A stretch of 64,000 nt of DNA from Psychroflexus sediminis (GCF_900099815.1 NZ_FNCW01000001.1:253933-317932); one strand, 5' to 3'; shown: positions 41,192 through 51,158, counted from the first letter of the stretch. Numbers and translations: made by a program. The notes: generated by a model not told the origin, from the letters alone.

Positions 41192-43747
41192 ATGGCGAAA
41201 AATCTAGTAATTGTTGAGTCTCCTGCCAAAGCTAAGACTATAGAGAAATTTTTAGGTAAAGATTATAAGGTGGCCTCGAGTTTTGGTCACATTGCAGATT
41301 TGCCTTCAAAAGAACTTGGCGTTGATGTAGATAACGATTTCAAGCCCAAGTATGTCGTTAATAGTGATAAAAAAGATGTGGTGAGGAAACTTACCAAGAT
41401 GGCAAAAGATTCTGAAACGGTTTGGCTTGCCAGTGATGAAGATCGAGAAGGAGAAGCTATTGCGTGGCACTTATCCGATGAATTAAAACTAGAGGAGTCC
41501 AAAACCAAACGAATTGTTTTTTCAGAAATTACAGAATCTGCCATTAAAAATGCGATTCAAAACCCAAGAGAAATTGATTATAACCTGGTAAACGCTCAGA
41601 AGGCCAGACGGGTTTTAGACCGTTTGGTAGGATATGAGTTGTCTCCTATATTATGGAGAAAAGTAAAAGGGGGCTTGTCTGCAGGTAGAGTTCAGTCGGT
41701 TTCCGTAAGGCTTATCGTCGAGCGTGAGCGTGAGATATTAAACTTCAGCCCGGAAGTATTTTATAGGGTGGATGCAGAGTTTGAAACAGAAGAGGGGGCG
41801 AGGTTTAAGGCTAAACTTCCTAAAAACCTGGCGTCTAAAACGCAGGTTGAAGCCTTTCTTGAAGCTCAAAAACAGGCTAATTTCAAAGTCAGTGATCTTA
41901 CCAAAAAGCCGGCCAAGAAATCTCCGGCACCTCCGTTTACAACCTCTACATTACAACAGGAAGCGGCCAGGAAGCTTTATTTTTCCGTGAGTAAAACAAT
42001 GAATATGGCTCAGCGTCTTTATGAAGCCGGTCATATTACCTATATGAGAACCGATAGTGTAAACCTATCTCAGCAAGCCAAACAAAGCGCTGAAGATGAA
42101 ATAAAAAGCACCTATGGGAATACCTATCACAAAGCGCGTAATTACAAAGGAAAGTCTAAAGGCGCTCAGGAAGCTCACGAGGCGATAAGACCAACTAATT
42201 TTGCTATGCATCAAATCGATGCCGAGCGCGATCAGCAAAGGCTTTATGAGTTGATTTGGAAGCGGGGCATTGCCTCTCAGATGAGTGATGCTGCTTTGGA
42301 GAGAACCAATGTTAGAATTTCATCCGATAAAGACGAGCTTGAATTTTCAGCCAATGGTGAAGTTGTTAAATTTGACGGATTCCTGAAAGTTTATCTGGAA
42401 GGTAAGGATGATGAAGATGAAGAGCAGAGCGGTTTGCTTCCAGCCATGAAAGTGGGGGAGGTCCTTATTAATGATTATATACAGGCTACTGAACGTTATA
42501 CCAGGCCGCCTTCCCGTTATACGGAAGCTGCACTTGTGAAAAAACTCGAAGAATTGGGTATAGGCAGACCTTCTACATATGCCCCGACGATATCCACAAT
42601 TCAAAACAGGAAATATATTGAAAAAGGGAATGTAGATGGAACTGAACGAAAGTATGTTCAGTACACTTTCAAAAACGATGAAATCACAACTGCAGAGCTT
42701 TCAGAGAAAGTAGGAAGCGATAAGGGTAAATTGGTCCCAACGGATGTGGGCATGGTGGTGAATGATTTTCTGGTTAAGCACTTTAAAGGCATTCTCGATT
42801 ACAATTTCACGGCAAAACTGGAGCAGGATTTTGATGAGATAGCAGAAGGAAACGCCAAGTGGACCAAGGTCATGAAGGATTTTTACATCCATTTTCATCC
42901 CAATGTATTGGATGTTGCTGCCAATGCCGACAGGGAAGTAGGGGAGCGGATTCTTGGAGAAGATCCTGAAACAGGTAAGCCTGTAAGCGCAAGGTTAGGA
43001 AAATTTGGACCTATGGTTCAGATCGGTTCTGTGGAAGATGATGAAAAACCCAGATTTGCGAGTTTAAAACCCTCCCAGACCTTGTCTTCTGTGACTTATG
43101 AAGAAGCGATGGACCTGTTTAAACTTCCAAAACAATTAGGGGAGTATAAAGGCGAGGAAGTGGAAACCAATATTGGCCGGTTTGGTCCTTATGTGCGTTT
43201 TGGAAAGAAATTTGTCTCCCTCGAAAAAGGAGAAGATCCCCTGGATGTAAGTTATGAGCGTGCTGTAGAACTGATTAAAGCCAAAGAAAAAGCCGAAGAA
43301 CCTATTTATCACTACGATGACAAAGGTGTTCAAAAAGGTGTAGGCCGATTTGGCCCTTATTTGAAATGGAACGGCATGTTTATCAACGTAAACAAAAAAT
43401 ACGATTTCGATAATCTTACTGAAGACGATATTGTGGAGCTGATCGAAGATAAGATTCAGAAAGAAAAGGATAAATTAATTCACCACTGGGAAGCAGAAGG
43501 CATTAAGCTTGAGAAAGCGAGATGGGGCAGGTATAAGCTCTCTAAAGGGAAAACGAAGGTAGAGCTCCCGAAAACAACTGAAGCAGAAGAGATGTCACTG
43601 GATGAAGCGGAAGCGATTCTTGAAAAAAACACCAAAAAGAAGAAAGCGCCTGCCAAAAAGAAAACAGCTTCCAAAGCCAAAAAAACGACGACCAAAAAGA
43701 AATCAGCTACAAAATCTAAAAAATCTGATAAGTCTAAATCAAAATAA
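41192..43747 (+). CDS. topA: DNA topoisomerase I
   Basis: The 851-residue type IA enzyme relaxes negative supercoils. The Toprim domain is N-terminal (LVIVESPAKAKTIEKFLG...DEDREGEAIAWHL). The nucleophilic Tyr284 lies in TYMRTDSVNLS. Instead of Cys4 zinc fingers the C-terminal part has four short repeats (LGKFGPMVQIG, IGRFGPYVRFG, VGRFGPYLKWNG, WGRYKLSKG), followed by a Lys-Ala-rich tail of ~35 residues that likely binds DNA. It is upstream of the arginase-like gene by 15 nt. Confidence 0.98.
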   Translation: MAKNLVIVESPAKAKTIEKFLGKDYKVASSFGHIADLPSKELGVDVDNDFKPKYVVNSDKKDVVRKLTKMAKDSETVWLASDEDREGEAIAWHLSDELKLEESKTKRIVFSEITESAIKNAIQNPREIDYNLVNAQKARRVLDRLVGYELSPILWRKVKGGLSAGRVQSVSVRLIVEREREILNFSPEVFYRVDAEFETEEGARFKAKLPKNLASKTQVEAFLEAQKQANFKVSDLTKKPAKKSPAPPFTTSTLQQEAARKLYFSVSKTMNMAQRLYEAGHITYMRTDSVNLSQQAKQSAEDEIKSTYGNTYHKARNYKGKSKGAQEAHEAIRPTNFAMHQIDAERDQQRLYELIWKRGIASQMSDAALERTNVRISSDKDELEFSANGEVVKFDGFLKVYLEGKDDEDEEQSGLLPAMKVGEVLINDYIQATERYTRPPSRYTEAALVKKLEELGIGRPSTYAPTISTIQNRKYIEKGNVDGTERKYVQYTFKNDEITTAELSEKVGSDKGKLVPTDVGMVVNDFLVKHFKGILDYNFTAKLEQDFDEIAEGNAKWTKVMKDFYIHFHPNVLDVAANADREVGERILGEDPETGKPVSARLGKFGPMVQIGSVEDDEKPRFASLKPSQTLSSVTYEEAMDLFKLPKQLGEYKGEEVETNIGRFGPYVRFGKKFVSLEKGEDPLDVSYERAVELIKAKEKAEEPIYHYDDKGVQKGVGRFGPYLKWNGMFINVNKKYDFDNLTEDDIVELIEDKIQKEKDKLIHHWEAEGIKLEKARWGRYKLSKGKTKVELPKTTEAEEMSLDEAEAILEKNTKKKKAPAKKKTASKAKKTTTKKKSATKSKKSDKSKSK

Positions 43748-43762
43748 TCCTAATCAATATTA

Positions 43763-44914
43763 ATGGCATTTGAATTTTTAGAACCTGTAAATTCTGAGTT
43801 ACAGGAAGTAATCCACTCTTTTTCAAAACAAACTTTATCAAATTTTGTAAGTTTTTACGAGGGCGACGAACAGCATTTCGAGAACACTCAGATTGCTGTG
43901 CTATGTGTAAAAGATTCGCGAAACAGTGTCTATAAGAAGAAGTCTGAGTTTTATTTTGATGAGATCAGAACCCAGTTATATGCTATGTATGTAGGAAACT
44001 GGGAGTTGAATATTTTAGATTTAGGAGATATAGGTAAAGGGGATGAGGTGTCGGATACAGCTTATGTCTTTAAAAACATTCTGTCTCAGCTTTACAAAAA
44101 GTCCATCTTGCCTATAATTTTGGGCGGAAGTCAGGATTTTACATTTTACCAGTACAGAGCTTATGATCAAATAAATTATATGGTTAACCTGACTTCTGTT
44201 GACCATAAATTTGATTTAGGCAATTCTGATCTACCTATGCATGGTCAGTCTTATGTAGGAAAAATGATCATAGATGAGCCTTATAATCTTTTCAACTACT
44301 GCAATCTGGGTTATCAAACCTATTTATCGCCCCAGGAGGAAATCGATTTGATGGAAAAGCTTTTTTTTGAAGCCCTAAGACTAGGCGAGCTCAAGCATGA
44401 ATTTACAAGGGCTGAACCCATCTTAAGGGATACGGACTTGCTCAGTATTGATATTTATTGTGTTAAATCTTCAGAAATTGCGGATTCAAGTCATGTTAAT
44501 ATTAACGGATTCAGTACATTTGACCTATGTAAATTAGCAAGATACGCTGGAATGAGTGACAAGTTAACTTCTTTTGGGATGTATGAATTGCAGGCTATGC
44601 AGAAATCAGAAAGCCTGATTCATCTGATTTCTCAGATGTTATGGTATTTTATGGAGGGGTTCAGTTTGCGATTAAATGAGAAAGTTGAAGAGAATAATGC
44701 TAATTTCACCAAATATAATGTTCCTATACAGGATGAGGTTTTGGTTTTCATAAAAAGCGAGATTTCAGAGCGTTGGTGGATCAAAATTCCAAGTGAGAAT
44801 AATAATGACCATAAACCCTCGTTATTAGCTTGTGACAAACAGGATTATTTGGATGCAGCTTCTTCGGTAATGCCGGATAGGTGGCTGAAAGCTAAGTATA
44901 AAAACAATATCTAA
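43763..44914 (+). CDS. Arginase/formimidoylglutamase-fold protein with degraded metal site
   Basis: The 383-residue protein resembles the ureohydrolase (arginase) superfamily and is usually annotated formimidoylglutamase. The fold landmarks are present (LPIILGGSQDFTFYQYRA, NLTSVDHKFDLG, LLSIDIYCVKSSEI). The manganese ligands are altered: GGxHD is GGSQD, DAHxD is SVDHKFD, and SxDxDxxDP is SIDIYCVKSSE. It is therefore probably not a normal ureohydrolase. It lies between topA (15 nt) and gldK (75 nt), an arrangement I recall from other Flavobacteriia, so a link to gliding or secretion is conceivable but unproven. Confidence 0.75.
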   Translation: MAFEFLEPVNSELQEVIHSFSKQTLSNFVSFYEGDEQHFENTQIAVLCVKDSRNSVYKKKSEFYFDEIRTQLYAMYVGNWELNILDLGDIGKGDEVSDTAYVFKNILSQLYKKSILPIILGGSQDFTFYQYRAYDQINYMVNLTSVDHKFDLGNSDLPMHGQSYVGKMIIDEPYNLFNYCNLGYQTYLSPQEEIDLMEKLFFEALRLGELKHEFTRAEPILRDTDLLSIDIYCVKSSEIADSSHVNINGFSTFDLCKLARYAGMSDKLTSFGMYELQAMQKSESLIHLISQMLWYFMEGFSLRLNEKVEENNANFTKYNVPIQDEVLVFIKSEISERWWIKIPSENNNDHKPSLLACDKQDYLDAASSVMPDRWLKAKYKNNI

Positions 44915-44989
44915 ATATTTTAGATATTAATTATTGTTAAGAAAAAAATTGTTTATTTGTATACAAGATTTGAATTTAATCACTTAATT

Positions 44990-46348
44990 ATGAAACTTTA
45001 TTTTACATCTTCTAAAGGTCTTTGTTTCTTATTGCTAGCCTTTTTGGTGATGAGCTGTGGGAAAAGCGATCAAGGCCAGCTTGTAGGAGTAGAAGGGAAG
45101 AAATGGTATCCTGAAAAACCATACGGTATGGTTCTGGTAAAAGGAGGCTCTTTTATCATGGGGAAATCTGATGATGATTTAGCTGGTGTTCAAAATGCTC
45201 CTCCCAAGACAGTTACTGTTCCTTCTTACTATATGGATGAAACTGAAATCACTAATGCAGAATATAGACAGTTTGTCGAGAACGTAAGAGATTCTGTCAT
45301 CAGACAAAAATTGGCTGAAGCAGCAGAGTTAGCTGGAGAGGCTGGCGAAAACGAAGAAGGTATTCAACGCTATGCTTTTAAAAATTCTGGAGGTGATGAT
45401 GATGAGGAGCTTACGCCTTATGAAGAATTTTCCAGGCATTATGATCCCTTAGATCAAGCCATAAACTGGAATCCGGAAATAATTTGGGATCCCTCTCAGT
45501 ATCCGGATGAAGACTACGTGTACGTTATGGACGAATTTTACTTGTCTGATGACCAGTCTTATAATGGCCGCAGAATGCTTGATGTCACCCAGTTTAAGTA
45601 CACTTATAAATCGATGGATATTGACGCAGCAGCACGAAACAGTGGCGATCGAACAAGTTTTATAACCGAAAAAGAAGTCCTGGTTTATCCGGATACTACG
45701 GTTTGGATCAAGGATTTTTATTATTCTTACAACGAGCCGATGCACAACGATTATTTTTCGCATACCGCTTATGATGATTATCCCGTGGTTGGGGTGACCT
45801 GGTCTCAGGCCAAGGCTTTCGCCAACTGGAGAACAAAATACCTGAATGACTTTAGAAAAAAGAAAGATGAGGCCAGTATCAGTTTTTTCAGACTGCCTTC
45901 TGAGGCTGAATGGGAATATGCTGCCAGAGGTGGTATTGAAGGAGGTACCTATCCCTGGGGTGGGCCTTACGCCAAAGATGACAGGGCTTGTTTTTTAGCA
46001 AACTTTAAACCTTTCAGGGGGGATTATGCAGCCGATGAAGCTTTGTATACGGTAGAGGCTGATGCCTATGAGCCAAATGATTATGGGTTGTATAATATGT
46101 CCGGTAATGTCGCAGAATGGGTAAACACCTCTTATGATCCTGCCTCGTACGAATACATATCCTCTATAAGTCCAAATGTGAATAATAGCGCTAACAAGCG
46201 TAAAGTCATCCGAGGTGGATCCTGGAAAGACGTCAGCTATTACTTACAGGTGAGCACAAGAAATTATGAATATTCAGATTCTGCCAGGAGCTATATAGGC
46301 TTTAGAACTGTTCAGGATTTCTTAGGTAATTCTTTAAATTTAAAATAA
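44990..46348 (+). CDS. gldK: Gliding motility / type IX secretion lipoprotein GldK
   Basis: The 452-residue outer-membrane lipoprotein (lipobox FLVMSCGK, Cys23) has a formylglycine-generating-enzyme-like fold: KGGSFIMGKSDDD, YYMDETEITNAEYRQFV, RLPSEAEWEYAARGG, MSGNVAEWV and KVIRGGSWKD. The catalytic Cys pair of true FGEs is absent, as expected for GldK. With GldN it forms the periplasmic ring of the type IX machine. The frame is open from 44957, but the signal peptide begins at the ATG at 44990. First gene of gldKLMN. Confidence 0.97.
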   Translation: MKLYFTSSKGLCFLLLAFLVMSCGKSDQGQLVGVEGKKWYPEKPYGMVLVKGGSFIMGKSDDDLAGVQNAPPKTVTVPSYYMDETEITNAEYRQFVENVRDSVIRQKLAEAAELAGEAGENEEGIQRYAFKNSGGDDDEELTPYEEFSRHYDPLDQAINWNPEIIWDPSQYPDEDYVYVMDEFYLSDDQSYNGRRMLDVTQFKYTYKSMDIDAAARNSGDRTSFITEKEVLVYPDTTVWIKDFYYSYNEPMHNDYFSHTAYDDYPVVGVTWSQAKAFANWRTKYLNDFRKKKDEASISFFRLPSEAEWEYAARGGIEGGTYPWGGPYAKDDRACFLANFKPFRGDYAADEALYTVEADAYEPNDYGLYNMSGNVAEWVNTSYDPASYEYISSISPNVNNSANKRKVIRGGSWKDVSYYLQVSTRNYEYSDSARSYIGFRTVQDFLGNSLNLK

Positions 46349-46372
46349 AACTAAACAATCAAATCTCAAATC

Positions 46373-47011
46373 ATGGCAAACTCAAAATCAGGAAAAAAAA
46401 TAATGAATATGGTCTATGGTCTTGGTGCGGCTATAGTTATTATCGGTGCATTATTTAAAATTATGCACTGGCCGGCAGGTAACTTAATGTTAATAATAGG
46501 TCTTGTAGTAGAGGCAGGCGTATTTGCGGTTTCCGCATTTGAGCCTGTTGACAATGATCTGGACTGGTCTAAAGTTTATCCGGAATTAGCTCAGGAAAAT
46601 CCTTCTTCCAGAGGGAAATCCGCTAAAGAAGAAGACGAGCAGGGACTTTTATCCAGGAAGTTAGACGAAATGCTTAAAGAAGCCAAAATCGATTCTAAAC
46701 TGATGGAAAGTTTAGGCGAGAGCATCAAAAACTTCGAGGGTGCTGCTCGAAATATACAACCTACAACAGAATCAATGGAATCCCAAAGAAAATATAGTCA
46801 GGAGCTTACATTAGCTGCTACTCAAATGGAATCCTTGAATAATTTATATAAAGTTCAAGTCGAATCTGCTTCCAAGCAAGCAGAGGTCAACCAGGCTGTC
46901 GCAGATAATGCCGGTAGACTGAAAGAACAAATGGAATCTCTTACTGCCAACCTAAATTCTCTTAATGGGGTTTACGGTGGAATGTTGAGTGCAATGAGGC
47001 CTAAGGCTTAA
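46373..47011 (+). CDS. gldL: Type IX secretion motor protein GldL
   Basis: The 212-residue inner-membrane protein has two N-terminal transmembrane helices (VYGLGAAIVIIGALFKIMHW and LMLIIGLVVEAGVFAVSAF). The first contains the conserved KIMHWP segment; the Glu in the second helix (VEAG) matters for proton use. A long coiled-coil cytoplasmic tail follows. GldL pentamers surround a GldM dimer and use the proton gradient to power secretion and gliding. Confidence 0.97.
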   Translation: MANSKSGKKIMNMVYGLGAAIVIIGALFKIMHWPAGNLMLIIGLVVEAGVFAVSAFEPVDNDLDWSKVYPELAQENPSSRGKSAKEEDEQGLLSRKLDEMLKEAKIDSKLMESLGESIKNFEGAARNIQPTTESMESQRKYSQELTLAATQMESLNNLYKVQVESASKQAEVNQAVADNAGRLKEQMESLTANLNSLNGVYGGMLSAMRPKA

Positions 47012-47035
47012 TTTAAATTTCTTAAAAGAAAAACT

Positions 47036-48592
47036 ATGGCTTCAGGAAAACAGACCCCTAGACAAAAGATGATCAATCTTATGTATTTGGTTTTTATTGC
47101 TATGTTGGCGTTGAATATGTCCAAGGAAGTATTAAGGTCATTTGGCATAATTAACGAGTCTTTGGTAGAGGCAAATGAGAAATTTGTACAGAAAAATGAA
47201 GTTGCTGTTAATGGCTTAATTCAAAAAGCCAAGGAGTCTCCGAAGCAATTTAATGAGGCTAAAGGTTTAGCAACTTCAGTGGCTTCACTTACAGATTCTT
47301 ATTACCAGTACTTAGGTTCACTAAAAGATGAGTTGAAAAGTACAGTAGATGACCCACAGGATTATGAGAGTATGGATAAGTCTGCTTATCTGGATCAGAA
47401 AATGATTTCCAGTGGTAATTTAACCAAAGCTGGCGAGAAATTCATGAATGAGATGGAAGTTTACCACGATGGCATGCTGAAATTATTAGGAGATAATCCT
47501 AAGTATTTGCCGATAACCAGCGTGTTAGGTGATAAATTTAGTGGAGAAGATATCGTAGACGGAGAAAACGTCACCAAGAAATTTATTGAATATCATTTTA
47601 TCGGTTTTCCATTGATTTCATCAATCACCAAACTCTCAACTATGCAGAATGACATCAGAGTTTATGAAAATGAAATCTTATCTATTTTATTAGCCGGAGA
47701 ACTTACACAAATGGTTTCCATGACCAATTATACGACTTTGCTTAAAACAGAGCGGGGAGCCTACTACCAGGGGGATAAATTCAATGGAGAAATAGTCCTG
47801 GGAAGAACAGACGAATCTACAGTGCCCAATGAAGTCAATCTGACACTTGATGGGAGACCGCTAGACGATTCCGACTATTCTATCGTAGAAGGCAGAGTGG
47901 TTTTGAATGTCACTGCAGGGCAGGCAGGAGAGCATCAGATCGAGGGTGAATTGATTTTCAAACAAAACGGTGAAGAGATTAAAGTTCCGGTGAACCAGTC
48001 GTTCTCCGTTATTCCTAAGCCAAATCAGGCTATTGTTTCTGCAGATAAAATGAACGTGGTTTACAGAGGTATCGAGAATCCTATCACGGTTTCTATGCCG
48101 GGTGTGCCTGGAAATAAAGTCAGTGCATCAGCTCCGGGGCTTCGTCGAATTAAAGGATCTCAATATATAATGGTTCCTAAAACGGGTAATGAGGTGAAAA
48201 TAAATGTTGTAGGCGAGATCGACGGGAAAAAATTTCCTTCCTCAACCACGTTTAGAATCAAAAGTTTACCCAGACCTACGCCTACTGTAAGAGGTCAGGT
48301 GCAGGAAGGTTCTGCAATACAAATGCCTAAGAATGCCTTAAAAGTTTCGCCTGTCGGGGCTACTTTTGAAAACTTTGATTTCGATATAACCCCTGTTGTC
48401 AAAAGGTTTACGATGAGTATTCCGGGTCAGCCTGCTGTTGTAGTCAATGGAAACAGGCTGGATCGTAAGGCACAGGAACTTTTAGACTTAGCAAGAGCTG
48501 GAGACATTATACAGATATTCGATATAAAAGCTGATGTACCTGGCGTAAATGTTAAAAACATGCCGGCCATATTGGTTCAAATAACAAATTAA
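47036..48592 (+). CDS. gldM: Type IX secretion motor protein GldM
   Basis: The 518-residue protein begins with an N-terminal transmembrane helix (RQKMINLMYLVFIAMLALNMSKEVL), the GldM signature. A long periplasmic part follows, known in the family as a helical domain followed by Ig-like domains (here from about residue 220). It rotates inside GldL and transmits torque to the GldKN ring. It starts 25 nt after gldL and ends 7 nt before gldN. Confidence 0.97.
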   Translation: MASGKQTPRQKMINLMYLVFIAMLALNMSKEVLRSFGIINESLVEANEKFVQKNEVAVNGLIQKAKESPKQFNEAKGLATSVASLTDSYYQYLGSLKDELKSTVDDPQDYESMDKSAYLDQKMISSGNLTKAGEKFMNEMEVYHDGMLKLLGDNPKYLPITSVLGDKFSGEDIVDGENVTKKFIEYHFIGFPLISSITKLSTMQNDIRVYENEILSILLAGELTQMVSMTNYTTLLKTERGAYYQGDKFNGEIVLGRTDESTVPNEVNLTLDGRPLDDSDYSIVEGRVVLNVTAGQAGEHQIEGELIFKQNGEEIKVPVNQSFSVIPKPNQAIVSADKMNVVYRGIENPITVSMPGVPGNKVSASAPGLRRIKGSQYIMVPKTGNEVKINVVGEIDGKKFPSSTTFRIKSLPRPTPTVRGQVQEGSAIQMPKNALKVSPVGATFENFDFDITPVVKRFTMSIPGQPAVVVNGNRLDRKAQELLDLARAGDIIQIFDIKADVPGVNVKNMPAILVQITN

Positions 48593-48599
48593 ACTTAAG

Positions 48600-49622
48600 A
48601 TGATGTATTCAAATTTTAAAGTATGTATGTGTTTGATATTCCTGCTTAGCACTGGTTTTGCTATTGGACAATCAAACATATTAAACGCATCTAAACCTTC
48701 ACAGGTTGGTGTTATGACATTAGATCAGAAAGCCTCCGATGACGATGCGCCTCTGGAGTATGGTTACATTGGCGATAGGGATATTTTATGGTCAAAAGTG
48801 GTTTGGGAAAAGATAGATTTGAATCAAAAGATTAATTTTCCGTTGTTATACCCAACCCAGGATGATTCTTTCTCTTCCAACAGACGTTCTCTTTACAAAG
48901 TCCTTATGGATGCTATCGCAAAAGGCTCTAAAGACTCTACTGCTGCAGATGGGATTACGGAGGTGTACAATACAAGTTATTTTAATAAAAAGAAATCTTA
49001 TGAAGATATCTTAAGTGCCACCAAGTCTATTTTCCTTCCCAATGTCGCTTTAGATATATTGGGACAATACGGAGTGACTGGTACAGAAAATGTACAGGTT
49101 TTCATCAACAGATCCCTGGCGGGAACGCTTTCTGATTATCCGGATTTGTATTCTGAAGAATTGATAATGCAAATGGAACCTTACCTGATCCCTACTGAAA
49201 TTACCAGTAGAAATATTTTAGAATACCGTATCAAAGGCATGTGGTACTTCGACAAGCTGCAGGGTGAAATGCGTTACAGGTTGCTGGGTATTGCTCCGGC
49301 TGGTTACGATATACAAAGTCAGAATGAGAGTTATGCCGGTGATCCACAAATCGTTCCCTACTTCTGGGTGTGGTTTCCAGATGCACGTCAGGCCTTGCAT
49401 AATGCTAAAGTATTAAATAATCAAAATGGCTCTAAGCCCTTTAGCTTTGATCACCTTTTAAACTCCAGGCGATTTGACTCTTTTATTTATAAAACTCAAA
49501 ACGTTTATGAGGATAGGGAAGTCAATGAATATATCCAGGACAATGCTCTGCTTCAACTCCTGGAGTCGCAAAGAATTAAAGAAGAGATCAGAAATTTCGA
49601 GTTAGATATGTGGAATTATTAA
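48600..49622 (+). CDS. gldN: Type IX secretion ring protein GldN
   Basis: The 340-residue periplasmic protein has a signal peptide (FLLSTGFAIGQS) and the family segments DRDILWSKVVWEKIDLNQKINFPL, YRIKGMWYFDKLQGEMRYRLLGIAP and PQIVPYFWVWFPDAR. It binds GldK in the outer-membrane-linked ring. A second in-frame ATG follows the first (48603), so the exact start is uncertain by one codon. Last gene of the cluster; a terminator follows at 49653. Confidence 0.96.
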   Translation: MMYSNFKVCMCLIFLLSTGFAIGQSNILNASKPSQVGVMTLDQKASDDDAPLEYGYIGDRDILWSKVVWEKIDLNQKINFPLLYPTQDDSFSSNRRSLYKVLMDAIAKGSKDSTAADGITEVYNTSYFNKKKSYEDILSATKSIFLPNVALDILGQYGVTGTENVQVFINRSLAGTLSDYPDLYSEELIMQMEPYLIPTEITSRNILEYRIKGMWYFDKLQGEMRYRLLGIAPAGYDIQSQNESYAGDPQIVPYFWVWFPDARQALHNAKVLNNQNGSKPFSFDHLLNSRRFDSFIYKTQNVYEDREVNEYIQDNALLQLLESQRIKEEIRNFELDMWNY

Positions 49623-49652
49623 TTCCAACTCCTTTTTAAAATTATAAATTAG

Positions 49653-49678
49653 CCCTTGCAATATGTAAGGGTTTTTTT
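49653..49678 (+). terminator. Terminator of gldKLMN, abutting the next start codon
   Basis: CCCTTGC pairs with GTAAGGG (one G-T pair) around a 5-nt loop, then T7. The ATG of the next gene begins at 49679, directly after the T-run. Confidence 0.8.
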
Positions 49679-50728
49679 ATGAAAGATGTTCTGATAGTAG
49701 GGTTTGGAATTGCGGGTTTATCGGTTGCTAAGCAGCTTGAATTGAAGGGAAAGACCTTCGATATTATAGCCGATGAAAGTCAGGCTTCTTCTCAAGTGGC
49801 CGGGGGAGTTTTAAATCCGGTAGCTCTCAAGCGTTATAATTTAGCCTGGAACGCAGACCAGCTTATGCCGGAAGCCATCGCTTTTTATCGTCGGTTCAAT
49901 GCCGGTTACAGTGAAACCTACTTCACTCCGTGTCCCGTTTATAAACTGTTCTCTTCTGCAGAAGATCAAAATAACTGGACAGTGGCTTCAGACCAGCGCC
50001 GACTTGAGCCTTTTCTGAATCCAAAGATTCAGAAGGTCACCGCTTCAGTTCAGGCAGATTTTAAAGCTGGAGAAGTTCTCCAATCCCACCTGCTGTATCT
50101 CAAGGCTTTAATTGAAAGTGAAAAGGCCAGATATTTGGAATCTTCCCAGTTCATCCCGGAAACCATTGTGCATCACGCCATCAAATTCAGCAAGGATAAA
50201 GTCTTCTATGATCAGAGCGCCTATGCCTGCGTCGTTTTTTGTGAAGGTTTTGGTATCGTAAACAATCCTTTTTTCAACTGGCTTCCTGTCTATGGCAATA
50301 AGGGGGAGTATTTAATTTTTAAATCTCAGGAATTAAAGGCCAACACCTCTATCCTTAAGGCCAGAAACTTTATTATTCCTCTGGGCAATGACCTCTACAA
50401 ATATGGAGCAACCTATTCCAGAACACAGCTGAATGATTTGCCTACTGAAGAGGCTCGTGCTGAACTTGAAGCTAAGCTTTCAGACCTGATAGAGTGTACT
50501 TATGAAATAATAGACCAGGTGGCTGGAGTAAGGCCAACCGTGAGAGATCGCAAACCGGTTTTAGGCTCACACCCGGACTTTAAAAATCTATTTATCCTGA
50601 ACGGTTTTGGAAGCAGGGGTGTTATGGCTGCGCCCCGCTTATCCAAAAACCTAGTCGATTTAATTTTTGAAGGCAAGACCATCGAAAAGGAAATAAGCCT
50701 CAATCGGTTCCTGAAGTTTTATGCTTAG
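49679..50728 (+). CDS. FAD-dependent oxidoreductase (DAO/glycine-oxidase-like)
   Basis: The 349-residue flavoprotein begins with a dinucleotide-binding motif, VLIVGFGIAGLSVAKQLELKGK. It has AGGVLNPVALKRYNLAW and a C-terminal FAD segment (VAGVRPTVRDRKPVLGSHP...LNGFGSRGVMAAPRLSKNL). This resembles D-amino-acid or glycine oxidases and the oxidase half of MnmC. The substrate is unknown. The Rossmann strand starts at residue 3, so the ATG at 49679 must be close to the real start although it touches the terminator T-run. Its 3' end overlaps the convergent DUF983 gene by 29 bp. Confidence 0.88.
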   Translation: MKDVLIVGFGIAGLSVAKQLELKGKTFDIIADESQASSQVAGGVLNPVALKRYNLAWNADQLMPEAIAFYRRFNAGYSETYFTPCPVYKLFSSAEDQNNWTVASDQRRLEPFLNPKIQKVTASVQADFKAGEVLQSHLLYLKALIESEKARYLESSQFIPETIVHHAIKFSKDKVFYDQSAYACVVFCEGFGIVNNPFFNWLPVYGNKGEYLIFKSQELKANTSILKARNFIIPLGNDLYKYGATYSRTQLNDLPTEEARAELEAKLSDLIECTYEIIDQVAGVRPTVRDRKPVLGSHPDFKNLFILNGFGSRGVMAAPRLSKNLVDLIFEGKTIEKEISLNRFLKFYA

Positions 50729-51095
50729 CTTCCTTGTCGTAAGACAGAAACATGTTGATCCATATATTCCTAGATAATCTCATGATGATGGGCCCCAGAA
50801 GCACCAGAACGACAATGATGGATATAAAAGAAGGGATAACTTCCAGTCCGATAAGGAAATAAGAAGTTATAAAGGAGGCGACGGCCAAGGCAACGCCCAG
50901 GCCATAACTTATATACATGGCTCCGTAAAAAAATGAAGGTTCGATCTTAAATTTAGTATTACAGACCGAACATCTTTCGTGCATATCATAAATTTTACTC
51001 AGCTTATAGGGATTGGGTTCTTTGTACATTTTTCCTTCATGACATACCGGGCACTTTCCTGTAAACACACTATATAATTTGGTCCCTTTCAGCAT
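50700..51095 (-). CDS. DUF983 family membrane protein
   Basis: The 131-residue protein has an N-terminal zinc-ribbon-like CPVCHEGKMY...CSVCNTKF followed by two transmembrane helices (GVALAVASFITSYFLIG and FISIIVVLVLLGPIIM). This is the DUF983 layout; function is unknown. A TATTTTTG box (minus strand, 51129-51122) may be its -7 element; no -33 element is spaced correctly. It is divergent from the ABC-F gene. Confidence 0.9.
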   Translation of the reverse strand: MLKGTKLYSVFTGKCPVCHEGKMYKEPNPYKLSKIYDMHERCSVCNTKFKIEPSFFYGAMYISYGLGVALAVASFITSYFLIGLEVIPSFISIIVVLVLLGPIIMRLSRNIWINMFLSYDKEAKHKTSGTD

Positions 51096-51158
51096 TATGA
51101 ATAAAATTTAGCATTACAGCGCAAAAATACCAATATTTGCAAAAATTTTAGGTAACAT

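Noticed and set aside
43480-43695. Minus-strand open frames within topA and other large genes
   Set aside because: They are antisense shadows of well-supported genes, with low-complexity translations.
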